From an uncultured Subdoligranulum sp. (GTDB taxonomy: Bacteria; Bacillota_A; Clostridia; Oscillospirales; Ruminococcaceae): a stretch of DNA of 18,207 nt. Under the pieces are notes generated by a model. That model was not told where the DNA came from and did not search any database. It worked only from the letters and a program-made list of their open reading frames with translations. The stretch lies in contig NZ_CALADU010000108.1 of assembly GCF_937890665.1 (NCBI RefSeq), positions 1-18,207 of the forward strand, written 5' to 3'. The position numbers were made by a program, and so were the translations under genes. Positions 1 through 7,145 of the stretch are shown here, in pieces (position 1 is the stretch's first letter; each line of letters begins with the position of its first letter).

Positions 1-1368
1 GCCCGGGGTGCGGCTCTTGCCCGACAGGGCGATGCCCAAGGGATAGAGCAGCCAGCCGTTCTTTTTCTCCATCGCCTCGGCCTGCGCCTTGCAAGCGTCA
101 AAGATGGCGTCCCGGTTCCAGTCCGCCACCCCTTCCAGCAGGGGCAGCAGGGCGGTCAGGGCCTCCTTGGCCGATTCCGGCGTGGTCTTCTGCTTCTTGT
201 TGCGGTACAGTTCCGCATCGTAGGGCAGCACGGCGTCGAAGAAGTCCAACTGCGGGGGGATATCCTCCAGCACCTCGCAGCGGGGCTGCAGGTTGGCGCA
301 GAGCAGGTCCCGGTCAATGGCACGGTGCACGGCGCTGTCGATGAAGGGGTCGGCCAGACGGCGGAACTCCTCGGCGGGCAGCGCCCGGATGTAGGCCGCG
401 TTGATGGCCCGCAGCTTCAGCGGGTCGAAGATGGCCGGGGACTTGGAGATACGGGACGGGTCCCAAATCTTGATCATCTCGTCAAGGGTGAAGATCTCCT
501 GCTCGCCTTCCGGCGCCCAGCCCAGCAGCAGCAGGTAGTTCAGCACGGCTTGGGGCAGATAGCCCTTGGCCACCAAGTCCTGATAGCTGGCGTCGCCGTT
601 GCGCTTGGACAACTTGTTCTGGGCGTCCTTCATGACCGGCGGGCAGTGGACGTAGACCGGCTTCTCCCAGCCGAAGGCGTCGTACAGCAGGTTGTATTTC
701 GGGGTGGAGGAAAGATACTCGCTGCCCCGGATGACGTGGGTAATGCCCATCAGGTGGTCGTCCACCACGTTGGCAAAGTTGTAGGTGGGCATGCCGTCCG
801 TCTTGATGAGGATCTGGTCGTCCAGTTCGCTGACGTTCACCTCGATGTGGCCGTACACCACATCGTCAAAGCCCGCCACACCGCTCTCGGGGATCTTCTG
901 GCGGATGACATAGGGCTCACCGGCGGCCAGCTTGGCGGCTACTTCCTCCTCGGAAAGATTGCGGCAGTGCCCGTCGTAGTGGGTCATCTCGCCCGCTGCC
1001 CGCTGGGCTTCGTGAAGCTCATTGAGCCGCTCTTCGGAGCAGAAGCAGTAGTAAGCCTTGCCCGCCTTGACGAGCTGCTCGGCATACTGCTTAAACATGC
1101 CCATCCGTTCGCTCTGGACATAGGGACCCACCGGGCCGCCGATGTCGGGGCCTTCGTCCCAAGTCAGGCCGGTGGCCCGCAGGGTGCCGTAGATGATGTC
1201 GGTGGCGCCTTCCACCAAACGGCCCTGATCGGTGTCCTCGATGCGCAGAATGAAAGTGCCGCCGTTGTGGCGGGCCTGCAGGTAGGTGTACAGCGCGGTG
1301 CGCAGGTTGCCCACATGCATGTAGCCGGTGGGCGACGGCGCAAAGCGGGTGCGTACATTGGATGCCAT
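1..1368 (-). CDS. gltX: Glutamyl-tRNA synthetase (GluRS), C-terminal end cut off by the window
   Basis: This cytoplasmic class I aminoacyl-tRNA synthetase charges tRNA with glutamate. Seen: it starts MASNVRTRFAPSPTGYMHVGNLRT, with the class I HIGH-type signature as HVGN at residues 18-21. A zinc-type pattern CFC...YDGHC follows in the middle of the catalytic domain. The KMSKS-type signature is KLSKR at residues 252-256, followed by NGDAS. The 456 codons present end in the ALSGKSRTPG stretch typical of the anticodon-binding domain; family members are about 480-490 residues, so only about 30 residues lie beyond position 1. The ATG at 1368 has an AGGGG ribosome site upstream. A near-consensus promoter lies directly upstream, in the 65-bp gap after hflX. 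Family knowledge: many Firmicutes lack GlnRS and use a non-discriminating GluRS with GatCAB, but the window cannot show which type this is. The identity is certain from the motifs. Confidence 0.97.
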   Translation of the reverse strand, partial: MASNVRTRFAPSPTGYMHVGNLRTALYTYLQARHNGGTFILRIEDTDQGRLVEGATDIIYGTLRATGLTWDEGPDIGGPVGPYVQSERMGMFKQYAEQLVKAGKAYYCFCSEERLNELHEAQRAAGEMTHYDGHCRNLSEEEVAAKLAAGEPYVIRQKIPESGVAGFDDVVYGHIEVNVSELDDQILIKTDGMPTYNFANVVDDHLMGITHVIRGSEYLSSTPKYNLLYDAFGWEKPVYVHCPPVMKDAQNKLSKRNGDASYQDLVAKGYLPQAVLNYLLLLGWAPEGEQEIFTLDEMIKIWDPSRISKSPAIFDPLKLRAINAAYIRALPAEEFRRLADPFIDSAVHRAIDRDLLCANLQPRCEVLEDIPPQLDFFDAVLPYDAELYRNKKQKTTPESAKEALTALLPLLEGVADWNRDAIFDACKAQAEAMEKKNGWLLYPLGIALSGKSRTPG

Positions 1369-1403
1369 AAACAAAACCCCTTTTATTGTTTGTTTCTATC
1401 GAA

Positions 1404-1432
1404 AGTATAGCGGCCCCGGCGGGCGCTGTCAA
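1404..1432 (-). promoter_or_regulatory. Sigma-A-type promoter of gltX
   Basis: On the minus strand TTGACA (1432-1427) is followed by a 17-bp spacer and TATACT (1409-1404). This is a perfect -35 with a near-perfect -10, and the predicted start lies about 28-30 nt before the gltX ATG. The -35 box is only one base away from the hflX stop codon. No terminator-like hairpin with a T-tract separates hflX from gltX, so read-through from the upstream operon could add to this promoter. Confidence 0.88.
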
Positions 1433-1433
1433 C

Positions 1434-2717
1434 TTATACCAGATACGGCTCGAAGCGGTGCAGATCGTCGATCTTCACGGTGGCCCGGTAATACACCCCG
1501 GCCTCTCGGTATTCCTCCTCGGCCACGCTGCCCCGGCTGCGCAGAATATCCGCCAAAGCCAGCTTGTCGTAGGGCAGCACCACCTCGATGGTGCGCACCC
1601 GATGGGCCAGTTCCTCGTCCAAGCGGGCCAGCAGTTCCGGCAGGCCCCGCCCGGTCTTGGCGCTGGTCAGCAGCATGGCCGAGTCAAAGGCCGTCAGGTT
1701 GGCGGCATCGCACTTGTTGTAGACCACCAACTGGGGGATCTCGCCGCAGTCCAGCGTGCCCAATACCTCGTCGGTGACGGCGAGCTGCTCGGCGGCCTGC
1801 GGATCGGAGGCATCGGCCACCTTGACGATCACATCGGCAAAGGCGGCCTCCTCCAAGGTGCTCTTGAAGGCCTCCACCAGATGGTGGGGCAGGCGGCTCA
1901 CAAAGCCGACGGTGTCCACCAAGATGACCTGCAGCCCGCTGGGCAGCGTCAGCTTGCGGGCTGTGGGGTCCAGCGTGGCAAACAACATGTCGGCTTCAAA
2001 GATCTGCTCGCCGCACAGCGCGTTCAGCAGACTGGATTTGCCCACGTTGGTGTAGCCCACCAGCGCGATGACCGGCACGTTATTCTTCCGGCGGGCCCGG
2101 CGGGTCTCGCCCCGGCGCTTTTCCATCTCCCGGAGTTTGCCCTCCAGATGCTCGATGCGCTGGTGCAGGTGCCGCCGGTCCAGTTCCAGCTTGGTCTCAC
2201 CGGCGCCGCGGCGGGCACCGGCCCCGCCGCCGCCACCGCCGCCCTGCCGGCTCAGGCTTTCGCCCAAGCCCTGCAGCCGGGGCAGTTGGTAGCGCAGGGT
2301 GGCCAGCTCGGTCTGCAATTTGCCCTCGTTGGTGGTGGCCCGCGCCCGGAAAATCTCCAAAATCAGCATGGTGCGGTCCAGTACCTCCACCTGCAGCGCC
2401 GCCGACAGGTTACGGATCTGGCTGCCTGTCAGCTCGCCGTCAAAGATGGCGGCCTGCGCATTCAGGTTCTGGCAGACCAAGCGCGCTTCCGCCACCTTGC
2501 CTTCCCCCAACAGGGTGGCGGCCTCCGGCACGGCGCGCTTCTGCACCACTTCGGCCACCGCCTCCATGCCGTTGGCGTCGGCCAGCGCCCGCAGTTCGTC
2601 CAAGCTGCGGGCCATATCGTACCGGCCTTGGTCAAGCGCCAGCAGCACCACGGGGATGGCTTCCCCCTCGGTGCGCTTTTGGGCCGTCGTGCCGAAATCT
2701 AAGGTAATCTCGCTCAT
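1434..2717 (-). CDS. hflX: HflX, ribosome-splitting/rescue GTPase
   Basis: HflX is a GTPase of the OBG-HflX group that binds the 50S subunit. In studied bacteria it splits stalled or heat-inactivated ribosomes. The 427-residue product shows the HflX N-terminal domain (about residues 20-155, including the ELTGSQIRNL and EVLDRTMLILEIF stretches). A glycine tract (159-165) leads into the GAGETKLELDRR motif and a charged helical linker (about 180-212). The G domain follows: G1 GYTNVGKS (221-228), G3 DTVGF (268-272), G4 NKCD (334-337) and G5 TSAK (351-354). The start is set at the ATG at 2717, which overlaps the preceding GNAT stop as ATGA and has AGAGG just upstream. An upstream in-frame ATG at 2750 would lie deep in the GNAT gene with no comparable site. 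It is the last gene of the leftward operon and gltX follows. Length and motifs match the family fully. Confidence 0.96.
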   Translation of the reverse strand: MSEITLDFGTTAQKRTEGEAIPVVLLALDQGRYDMARSLDELRALADANGMEAVAEVVQKRAVPEAATLLGEGKVAEARLVCQNLNAQAAIFDGELTGSQIRNLSAALQVEVLDRTMLILEIFRARATTNEGKLQTELATLRYQLPRLQGLGESLSRQGGGGGGGAGARRGAGETKLELDRRHLHQRIEHLEGKLREMEKRRGETRRARRKNNVPVIALVGYTNVGKSSLLNALCGEQIFEADMLFATLDPTARKLTLPSGLQVILVDTVGFVSRLPHHLVEAFKSTLEEAAFADVIVKVADASDPQAAEQLAVTDEVLGTLDCGEIPQLVVYNKCDAANLTAFDSAMLLTSAKTGRGLPELLARLDEELAHRVRTIEVVLPYDKLALADILRSRGSVAEEEYREAGVYYRATVKIDDLHRFEPYLV

Positions 2718-3292
2718 AAATCCTCTTTGATCAGATGGTACGCCCGGCAAGGCACCGGCGTGCCGTCAAATTTGTGGTCGGTAACGTCGTGGTCATAGAC
2801 AAACCCTGCCTTTTGCAACACGGCGCTGCTGGCAATGTTGTGGTTGGCATGGCAAGCCGCCAGCCACAGCGCCCCCACCGTGTCGAACCAGTAATCCCGC
2901 ACGGCGCAGAGGGCCTCGGTGGCATAGCCTTTGTCCCACCATTTGCGGCCGAGGGCAAAGCCCACCTCCCAAGTGGGGCCCAGCCGTTCGGTGTTCAGAT
3001 GCCAGCCGGTCTTCATGTCCTGCGCCGCAAACAGGCTGATGGTGCCGAACAGCACTTCGCTGTGCTTGTCGGTGATACCCCACTGGTAGTAGCTGGGGTC
3101 GGCGTAGTGCTTCTCCCATTCGTTGAGCAGCTCGGCCGTTTCGCCCCAAGTACGGTGGGCGTTCCACCGCAGAAATTTGGTCACTTCCGGGTCGCTGGCC
3201 CAGTTGTTGTACATCATTTCACAGTCATCGATGGAGAGCCGCCGCAGCCGAAGACGGCCGGTTTCCAGTTCCTGTGTGCCGCAATGTTTCAT
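2714..3292 (-). CDS. GNAT-family N-acetyltransferase, RimJ/RimL-like
   Basis: This 192-residue cytoplasmic protein is predicted to transfer acetyl from acetyl-CoA to an amine. Seen: the ETGRLRLRRLSIDDCEMMYNNWASDPEVTKFL opening, split across residues 10-41, is typical of the RimJ/RimL-type branch. The acetyl-CoA-binding segment is ALGRKWWDKGYATEAL (113-128), and the C-terminal HNIASSAVLQKAGF (151-164) is the usual helix and strand that close the fold. The ATG at 3292 lies 9 nt after the flippase stop, and its GAGGG ribosome site overlaps that stop codon. The gene ends in a 4-bp ATGA overlap with hflX, so the two are translationally coupled. The substrate is unknown. Family members acetylate ribosomal protein N-termini, small amines, antibiotics or sugar amines. 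The overlap with hflX favours a ribosome-linked role, while the upstream genes favour an amino-sugar role; neither is proven. Confidence 0.88.
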   Translation of the reverse strand: MKHCGTQELETGRLRLRRLSIDDCEMMYNNWASDPEVTKFLRWNAHRTWGETAELLNEWEKHYADPSYYQWGITDKHSEVLFGTISLFAAQDMKTGWHLNTERLGPTWEVGFALGRKWWDKGYATEALCAVRDYWFDTVGALWLAACHANHNIASSAVLQKAGFVYDHDVTDHKFDGTPVPCRAYHLIKEDL

Positions 3293-3301
3293 GGTGATCC
3301 C

Positions 3302-4759
3302 TCACTTTTTCTTCAGATACCCGCGCAGGATGCCCAGTCCCATCTGCCACAATTTGAGGAGCTGGGCACGATACAGCGTGCAATAGACGAACAAGATCGC
3401 CCCCACCAGCAGGAATTTCAGCACAAAGTGCCGCCACAGCACAGTGCCGATGGCGGTCACCGCAAAGGCCAGCAAAAAGCCCGAGACCGTCTTGGCGAAG
3501 CTGGGGATGGTGCGATAGTAGATCTGCCCTGTGATGGTGCGGTACAAAAAGGCCAGTCCGTTGCTGGCGGCCAGAGCCAGCGCCGCGCCGTACAGCCCCC
3601 AGACGGGCACCAGCAGGGAACAGAGCAGGAAGTTGGACCCCGCGCCGATGGCGATGCCGATGGTGTCGTGCCAGGGCTTGCGGGCGATGGAGTTGCCGTA
3701 GACCGTGCCCTCGCACAGGATGTTAAAGACCACCGCCAGCATCAGCAGGGGGAAGATGGCAAGGCATTCCCGCTTGTTGGCAAAGATCCAGAAGACCACG
3801 TCCTCGAACATGACCAACACGCAGAAAAAGCCGAAAATCAAAAGGTTGAGTACGTCATGCACCCGGGCGATGCGCTCCTGCTGGTCCCGGTAATGGGCAT
3901 AGACGTAGGGGCCCCAGTAGGTGGAGAACCCGGCCTGAATGGCGGTGACTAGCTGGGCCAGACTGTACCCGAAGGCGAAGAGGCCTTGAGCGGTGTCGCC
4001 GCGGTAGTTGCTCACAAAGGAGAGGCAGACGCCGCTGGACAGGCTGAAGAGGATCTGGGCGGGGGCCAGAGCGATGCCGTAGGGCACCACGGTGCGGGCA
4101 ACGCCCGCAGCCATGGGGGCAGGCAGGGCACAGAAGGCGGCGGCCCGATACTTGAACCCGAAAGCGATGACCACCACGCCGAAGCTGAGGATGGCGGCCA
4201 GCGCCAGCACCGTCACGTTGGAGGTGAAAAAGCCGGGCAGCAGATAGACGAGGTTGTAGCAGGTCTGCATCCAGAGCGTCTCGGCGGTGTAGGCCCGCAG
4301 GTCGTTTTCCAGCCGGAGCAGCACGTTGAGGTAGCGCACCAGCATGTAGAGCCCGGCGTTGACGAAGAGCAGCGGCACGATGCCGGGGCCTGCCACCGAA
4401 AGACCCAGCGCGGCGGCCAGCGGCTGGGCGAAGAAGAGGCTGCACACCACGCCCAGCGCCAGCATAAACACCACCGAAAGGCGGGTACACGCGGCAAAGA
4501 GCTGGCGGGGCTTGGCCCCGGCGGGCGGCTCGTGGTAGAAGCGGAGCAGCGCTTGGTCCAGCCCCAGAATGCCGATGTTCATAAAGGTGGCGGTGTAGGT
4601 CATAAAGGTGACGGGGGCGCCCAGCACGTCACTGGGCAAAAGGCCCTTCACGATAAGGGCTACCCCGGTGATGACAAAGCCCAGATAGGTGGCCACCGAG
4701 TATTTCATCACATTGCCGGCAAAGCTCTGGGCGGCGGATTTCTTTTCGGTATCTGGCAT
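3302..4759 (-). CDS. Polysaccharide flippase-like membrane protein (Wzx/MATE-like, MOP superfamily)
   Basis: This 485-residue integral membrane protein has about 12-14 hydrophobic segments and almost no soluble domain. The N-terminus runs KSAAQSFAGNVMKYSVATYLGFVITGVALI, read in pieces from residue 7 onward, and is followed by an FMTYTATFMNIGILGLDQALLRFY segment. This is the arrangement seen in Wzx/RfbX-type O-antigen and capsule flippases, where the first helices are followed by a conserved G-x-x-x-A-L-x-R-F/Y patch. Such proteins move lipid-linked oligosaccharide units from the inner to the outer leaflet. The ATG at 4759 has AAGGAG seven bases upstream, overlapping the stop codon of the preceding gene. 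It sits between the surface-carbohydrate gene (10-nt gap) and the GNAT gene (9-nt gap). That context supports export of a glycan intermediate, but the cargo cannot be read from sequence. No truncation is apparent. Confidence 0.85.
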   Translation of the reverse strand: MPDTEKKSAAQSFAGNVMKYSVATYLGFVITGVALIVKGLLPSDVLGAPVTFMTYTATFMNIGILGLDQALLRFYHEPPAGAKPRQLFAACTRLSVVFMLALGVVCSLFFAQPLAAALGLSVAGPGIVPLLFVNAGLYMLVRYLNVLLRLENDLRAYTAETLWMQTCYNLVYLLPGFFTSNVTVLALAAILSFGVVVIAFGFKYRAAAFCALPAPMAAGVARTVVPYGIALAPAQILFSLSSGVCLSFVSNYRGDTAQGLFAFGYSLAQLVTAIQAGFSTYWGPYVYAHYRDQQERIARVHDVLNLLIFGFFCVLVMFEDVVFWIFANKRECLAIFPLLMLAVVFNILCEGTVYGNSIARKPWHDTIGIAIGAGSNFLLCSLLVPVWGLYGAALALAASNGLAFLYRTITGQIYYRTIPSFAKTVSGFLLAFAVTAIGTVLWRHFVLKFLLVGAILFVYCTLYRAQLLKLWQMGLGILRGYLKKK

Positions 4760-4769
4760 ACAGTCTCCT

Positions 4770-6083
4770 TTACCGGACGTAAGGCCGGATGCGGTCGGTC
4801 ATAGCGGCGACCTGTTCGGGGGTGACGTGGGCCTTGTCCACATAGCCGTAGATGCGCTGGGCAAAGTTGGCCAGCGGCGGGCAGAAGCCAAAGACCCGGC
4901 GGGGTTCCCACCCCCGACGGTAGAGAAAATGCACGCCGGCCAGCGCGCAGAATTTCAGCAGGTTGAAGTGGGGGGTGAACCCCTCGCCCATCGGTTCGTC
5001 CCGGGGCGGGTTTTGGTAGACTTCCTCCAGCAGGTCGGCCATCCGGCGGTAAGCCGGGATGGGGCTGGGGTCAAAGTACCCCTCGATGACCTCCCGGGCA
5101 ATGGGGAAGGGCGGGTCGTTCTCCGCCATGGCGGCGGCAAATTCCTCGTAGGTCGTCACATAGTGGGCGCCCTTGTAGATGACCGGGTCATACTCGTGCT
5201 CGATGGGCACGGGGCGCAGGATGTGGCAGCTCTTGCCGGCCATGTACACCTCGGCGATGGCGGTGCTCATCCAGATCGAGATGGAATCCGCCGCCACGAT
5301 CCACTGCTTGACCGAATCCGCAAAGATCACATGGAAGTTGGGCCGCTTTTGGGCCAGTTCTTCCAGCGCGGCGCTGTTCCACTCACTGGGGTGGCGGCGG
5401 TAGACCAGCTCCACCTCGGGATGGTCGGCCAGATACCGGTCAAACCAAGCCAGCGTTTCGGCCATGGAGACCCGGTTGGTCCGGGCAAAACCGGAAAAGT
5501 CGGTGCCCGCCATCTTGGAAAGCTCGGCTACCTCGTCCTCCGACATGCTGGCATAGCCAAAGCTGGAAATGTAGAGGTGCAGCTTTTTGTGGGGGTCCAG
5601 CCCGAACTTTTCGCAGAGGGCTTGCTTCTCCAAAAAGTACCCCGCAAATTCGGGGCGCAGAAAATCCATCATGACAGCGCCGGTCACGGGGGTGTTTTTG
5701 GCCTCCATGCCGTGGGCCTGCAGCCGGGCGGCGGTGCGCTGGCCCCAGCAGGTCTGCACACAGCGTTTGGCGTTGCCGTTCATGTTGAACCAGTCGCCCT
5801 CCTCCTGCGTGTCGGAGAGCATCTGCTCCCAGTGGAGGTTGACGATCTTGTTGCAGCGGCCGATGTTGTTGTACACATGGCTGTTGATGGCCTCGTTGTC
5901 GTACATGCAGCTAGCCACCAGCACTTCCGGCTTGTCCTTGCCGAAAAGCCGCAGATGCTTGGGGTCCAGCAGTTGGCGGATCTCCACCTTGTAGCCCCGG
6001 CGCTCCAGTTCTAATTTGAGCAGCAGGTCGCTTTCATATTCCCGGACGGTGTGCTCGTACAAAATCAAAAAATCCAGTGCCAC
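4770..6083 (-). CDS. Putative surface-carbohydrate biosynthesis protein, GT-B-like
   Basis: This 437-residue soluble protein is probably a glycosyltransferase or related polymer transferase acting at the inner face of the membrane. Its N-terminal half opens LDFLILYEHTVREYESDLLL, then LELERRGYKV, which resembles the first Rossmann half of surface-carbohydrate/capsule proteins. The C-terminal half has YRRHPSEW (228-235) and, after AADSISIWMS, a T-A-x-x-E-x-x-x-x-G-K pattern (274-284). These recall the R-x-HP and S-T-x-x-x-E-A-x-x-x-G motifs of the KpsS, TagF and SCB-type GT-B folds. The start is GTG at 6083 with AAGGAG seven bases upstream. A longer frame from an ATG at 6137 would overlap the preceding SGNH gene by 37 nt. 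Donor and acceptor are unknown. An alternative is a non-catalytic member of the same fold. Its neighbours are the SGNH gene (17-nt gap) and the flippase gene. Confidence 0.72.
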   Translation of the reverse strand: MALDFLILYEHTVREYESDLLLKLELERRGYKVEIRQLLDPKHLRLFGKDKPEVLVASCMYDNEAINSHVYNNIGRCNKIVNLHWEQMLSDTQEEGDWFNMNGNAKRCVQTCWGQRTAARLQAHGMEAKNTPVTGAVMMDFLRPEFAGYFLEKQALCEKFGLDPHKKLHLYISSFGYASMSEDEVAELSKMAGTDFSGFARTNRVSMAETLAWFDRYLADHPEVELVYRRHPSEWNSAALEELAQKRPNFHVIFADSVKQWIVAADSISIWMSTAIAEVYMAGKSCHILRPVPIEHEYDPVIYKGAHYVTTYEEFAAAMAENDPPFPIAREVIEGYFDPSPIPAYRRMADLLEEVYQNPPRDEPMGEGFTPHFNLLKFCALAGVHFLYRRGWEPRRVFGFCPPLANFAQRIYGYVDKAHVTPEQVAAMTDRIRPYVR

Positions 6084-6100
6084 AGAACTTCTCCTTGCCC

Positions 6101-7045
6101 TTAGGCGTTCAGGTCGCCGAACAGTTGGACGGTCCAATCCGGCAAGCCGTACCGCTCGTCCAGATGGAACCCGTCATAAAATTGCGTGTCGTCGTCGGTG
6201 ATGCAGCTCCCCGCCCACTCATAGTCCAGCAGGGTAAAGGCCCCTGCCTCGCTCCACGCCCGCAGGGTGGGCAGCACGTCGTTTTCCATGGCCTCGGTAA
6301 TACCGTAAACGTCGCACACCTCGGTGCGCACATTGTCGGCCATGGGGGGCAGTACCACCACCAGGCGTACCCCCCGGGCCGCACAGGTCTCGCCCAGTGC
6401 ATGCAGCCGGTCCAACTGTTCGGTGTTCAGCGACCAGTTGCGGCATTTGGGGGTGATGGTGGCGGGGTAGTCGTACAGTTTGCGGTGGAGCGGCAGCACG
6501 GTGCCGTCGTCGGCCAGATAGTCGCTGGCCACCCAATCCCCCGACTCAATGGTATCCGGGGTGCCCCGCACCGTGTCCATCAGGACGGTCAGGGCGTTGA
6601 CGTTGTATTCCAGATTCAGGCAGTAGGCCAGCGGATTGTTCAGCGTTTCTTCCAACTGGGCAAACCGGTCGGTGTTGTATCCCTCGTTGAGGGTGTAAAA
6701 GGACAGCCCCACCAACAGGGTGTCCACCGGGTGGCCGCTGTCCAGCACATAGTCGGCCAGATCCAGCGTTTCTTTCAGGGAAGCCCCGCCGAAGGAAAGG
6801 TTCTGCCAGCTTTCGCCGCTGACTTCGGCCACCAAATCCATATCAAAGTGGGCCAGACGGCTGTCCCCCAAGATTAGGTGGGTGCCGGGGTTTTGCTGGT
6901 AGGCCCGCACCCGGGCCACCGGCTGGCTGGACCCGGCCGAGGCTTTTAAGCCGAAATAGTTGTTCGGCTCAAAGACCACAAACACCGCCAGCCATACCAC
7001 CACGGGGATGGCCAGCAGCGCCAGCTTTTTTAGAATATTTTTCAC
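6101..7045 (-). CDS. SGNH/DltD-like membrane-anchored protein, partner of the MBOAT acyltransferase
   Basis: This 314-residue protein has one N-terminal membrane helix (about residues 7-25, preceded by lysines), so the body is predicted to face outside. Seen: an LILGDSR motif (58-63, catalytic Ser62 by analogy), a second block NLSFGGASL (82-90), and a C-terminal D-G-F-H (291-294) that fits the Asp-His pair of SGNH hydrolases. In the AlgI/AlgX-, PatA/PatB- and DltB/DltD-type systems, an MBOAT protein passes an acyl group across the membrane and an extracellular SGNH protein puts it on the polymer. Gene order here (MBOAT first, SGNH next) is the same. The start is a GTG at 7045 with AAAGGA seven bases upstream. 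The acyl group is probably acetyl and the polymer is unknown. It could also act as a deacetylase or esterase. Confidence 0.78.
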   Translation of the reverse strand: MKNILKKLALLAIPVVVWLAVFVVFEPNNYFGLKASAGSSQPVARVRAYQQNPGTHLILGDSRLAHFDMDLVAEVSGESWQNLSFGGASLKETLDLADYVLDSGHPVDTLLVGLSFYTLNEGYNTDRFAQLEETLNNPLAYCLNLEYNVNALTVLMDTVRGTPDTIESGDWVASDYLADDGTVLPLHRKLYDYPATITPKCRNWSLNTEQLDRLHALGETCAARGVRLVVVLPPMADNVRTEVCDVYGITEAMENDVLPTLRAWSEAGAFTLLDYEWAGSCITDDDTQFYDGFHLDERYGLPDWTVQLFGDLNA

Positions 7046-7071
7046 AGGCCAATCCTTTCTGTCGTTGCGGC

Positions 7072-7124
7072 AAGGGGGCGGCAGGGGCTAAGGGGCGGTC
7101 GCCGTGCGCGGCTGTTGCCCCCTT
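7072..7124 (-). other. Possible hairpin in the 97-nt gap between the MBOAT and SGNH genes
   Basis: The arms AAGGGGGC (7072-7079) and GCCCCCTT (7117-7124) are complementary over 8 bp, enclosing a GC-rich loop of 37 nt that can fold further. No T-tract follows on the minus strand, so it does not look like a terminator. It could be a processing or stability element that sets the ratio of the two products. This gap is unusually long for the operon, whose other junctions are -4 to 17 nt. Confidence 0.3.
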
Positions 7125-7145
7125 TGGAGCAGCAAAGCTGCGGCG

